Assembly: GCA_903828675.1 (NCBI GenBank)
Contig: CAIKND010000092.1
Coordinates: forward strand, 1 to 64,000
Reading direction: 5' to 3'
DNA: 64,000 nt
Source: an uncultured Acidobacteriaceae bacterium
Lineage (GTDB): Bacteria; Acidobacteriota; Terriglobia; Terriglobales; Acidobacteriaceae
Positions 63,176 through 64,000 of this stretch are shown in pieces (the first letter of the stretch is position 1; each line of letters begins with the position of its first letter). The translations under genes were made by a program, and so were the position numbers. Under the pieces are notes generated by a model. It saw only the letters and a program-made list of their open reading frames with translations, searched no databases and was not told the origin of the DNA.

Positions 63176-64000
63176 CTAATCCAAGGTACGGCCAGAATGG
63201 ACTTCAGCCAGTTGCCGCCGATAGCGTTGAATGGCGGCGCGAATGCTGATTGCATTTCGCACTGGCCGCCCGCAGTGATACTCCGTATTCACTCTTTGGG
63301 CGATCAGTTCCATCTTGATCCGCGGGGCGATTTGATAAGCTGGGTTCGAGGCCAGGCTTTCAGTAAAAGACATCTCAGGATCGGCCTTGTACTGACTCGC
63401 TGAGCGAGCATGTCTGCGGTAGCGCTGCAATGCAATTTTCAATGTCGTTCGCGTGTACTGCGGTTCGCCGTTATAAATGACTTCGTTGACCTTCACAGCA
63501 ATTTTATTGAAATTCGCGCGAACCGGTCCCAGGTACTGCGGGTTCATTCCAAGGCGGAAGGCGAACTCCAACTCCGAGCAACGCACCTCGGTGCCGGGGA
63601 CATACAGAACAAGTCCCTTGGCTAGGGCGGAAGCCACACCACCCGTTTTGCCTCCCAGTGGCGCAATCCTGCGGCAGTGCTCGCGCAGCACCTCAGGCGG
63701 CAGAGCATGGCACCCAATCCGAAGCCGGTAGCTAAGCGGGCCGCGAATCAGGCCGCCCTTGCGCCCCACTTCGGCTTTCTCTGCGCTGGTCAGAGCGTGG
63801 ATGCCTTCCCTATGTTGGAATGCTTCAATCCCGGTCTGCCGGTTGTGCGCCAGAGCCAGGTTCGTTCGCTCAGAGTGGTCGGAAATAAGTCCCTCGTAGG
63901 AATGATGAAAATAGCCATCGTATCCGCGAATGGCATTCCGTACGGCAGCGACAGCAGCTCTACGGCTCACACCGTAGCGGACATCGAGTTCGTACTGGTC
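63176..64000 (-). CDS. Gene running off the right edge, function unknown
   Basis: At least 274 codons; the frame is still open at 64000, reading DQYELDVRYGVSRRAAVAAV, so the GTG at 63968-63970 is probably internal. It has two Gly-rich motifs (EVGRKGGLIRG and APLGGKTGGVASALAKG) that resemble NUMOD-type DNA-binding repeats of homing endonucleases, and a basic C-terminal third. Such repeats suggest DNA or RNA binding. No catalytic motif is visible in the part present. Confidence 0.55.
   Translation of the reverse strand, partial: DQYELDVRYGVSRRAAVAAVRNAIRGYDGYFHHSYEGLISDHSERTNLALAHNRQTGIEAFQHREGIHALTSAEKAEVGRKGGLIRGPLSYRLRIGCHALPPEVLREHCRRIAPLGGKTGGVASALAKGLVLYVPGTEVRCSELEFAFRLGMNPQYLGPVRANFNKIAVKVNEVIYNGEPQYTRTTLKIALQRYRRHARSASQYKADPEMSFTESLASNPAYQIAPRIKMELIAQRVNTEYHCGRPVRNAISIRAAIQRYRRQLAEVHSGRTLD

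Noticed and set aside
1..64000. tRNA, rRNA and CRISPR arrays
   Set aside because: I saw no cloverleaf-like sequence, ribosomal RNA stretch or regularly spaced repeats, but I could not run a search.

Overview
The window looks like an accessory chromosomal segment of an acidobacterium (class Terriglobia-like). This is inferred from the many TonB-dependent receptors (TBDRs) with an N-terminal carboxypeptidase-regulatory-like fold, BlaI-type and IclR-type control signals, and small LPACCR..HHC secreted proteins that I associate with that phylum. I count nine intact TBDR genes, one interrupted by a single in-frame TGA, one cut by an insertion sequence and one C-terminal scrap.

Layout. (1) 1-430: an IS21-type end truncates a TBDR. 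(2) 925-2343: a membrane-anchored protein of unknown role. (3) 3233-13056: a sugar-acid/pentose locus on the minus strand: TBDR, large secreted protein of unknown fold, arabinose/fucose-isomerase-like enzyme and hexuronate-type MFS permease in one tightly packed operon, preceded by an unusual regulator (IclR-type winged helix fused to a sugar-binding domain). (4) 13343-17551: a nest of broken insertion sequences followed by gene relics: membrane protein tail, NhaP antiporter tail, CsoR/RcnR-type metal sensor. (5) 17578-23403: ion-transport genes: P1B-type ATPase, ClC chloride channel, NhaP antiporter. (6) 23918-32835: minus-strand TBDRs alternating with small secreted Cys/His proteins. (7) 33281-37648: a nickel module: NiCoT permease, divergent TBDR, NikR. 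(8) 37987-45521: a copper-type module: OprC-like TBDR with CxxxM and HxM motifs, two paralogous Met/Cys-rich lipoproteins, a small secreted CCRRxGxHHC protein and, divergently, a 13-cysteine Csp1-like copper storage protein, with a 21-bp palindrome in its promoter. (9) 45656-60804: four siderophore-type TBDRs, three of them each followed by a PepSY membrane protein. (10) 60907-62956: exported DJ-1/YHS fusion, cytochrome c and a small periplasmic protein. (11) 63176-64000: an unrecognised gene running off the right edge.

Working together, regions 6-10 read as a metal and metal-chelate acquisition and handling island: outer-membrane receptors bring in Ni, Cu or chelates, PepSY proteins may reduce or strip the metal, and small secreted or lipid-anchored Cys/His/Met proteins and Csp1 may bind it. 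The small CCR..HHC family, present as four clear copies, is the least explained component and the best candidate for an undescribed system.
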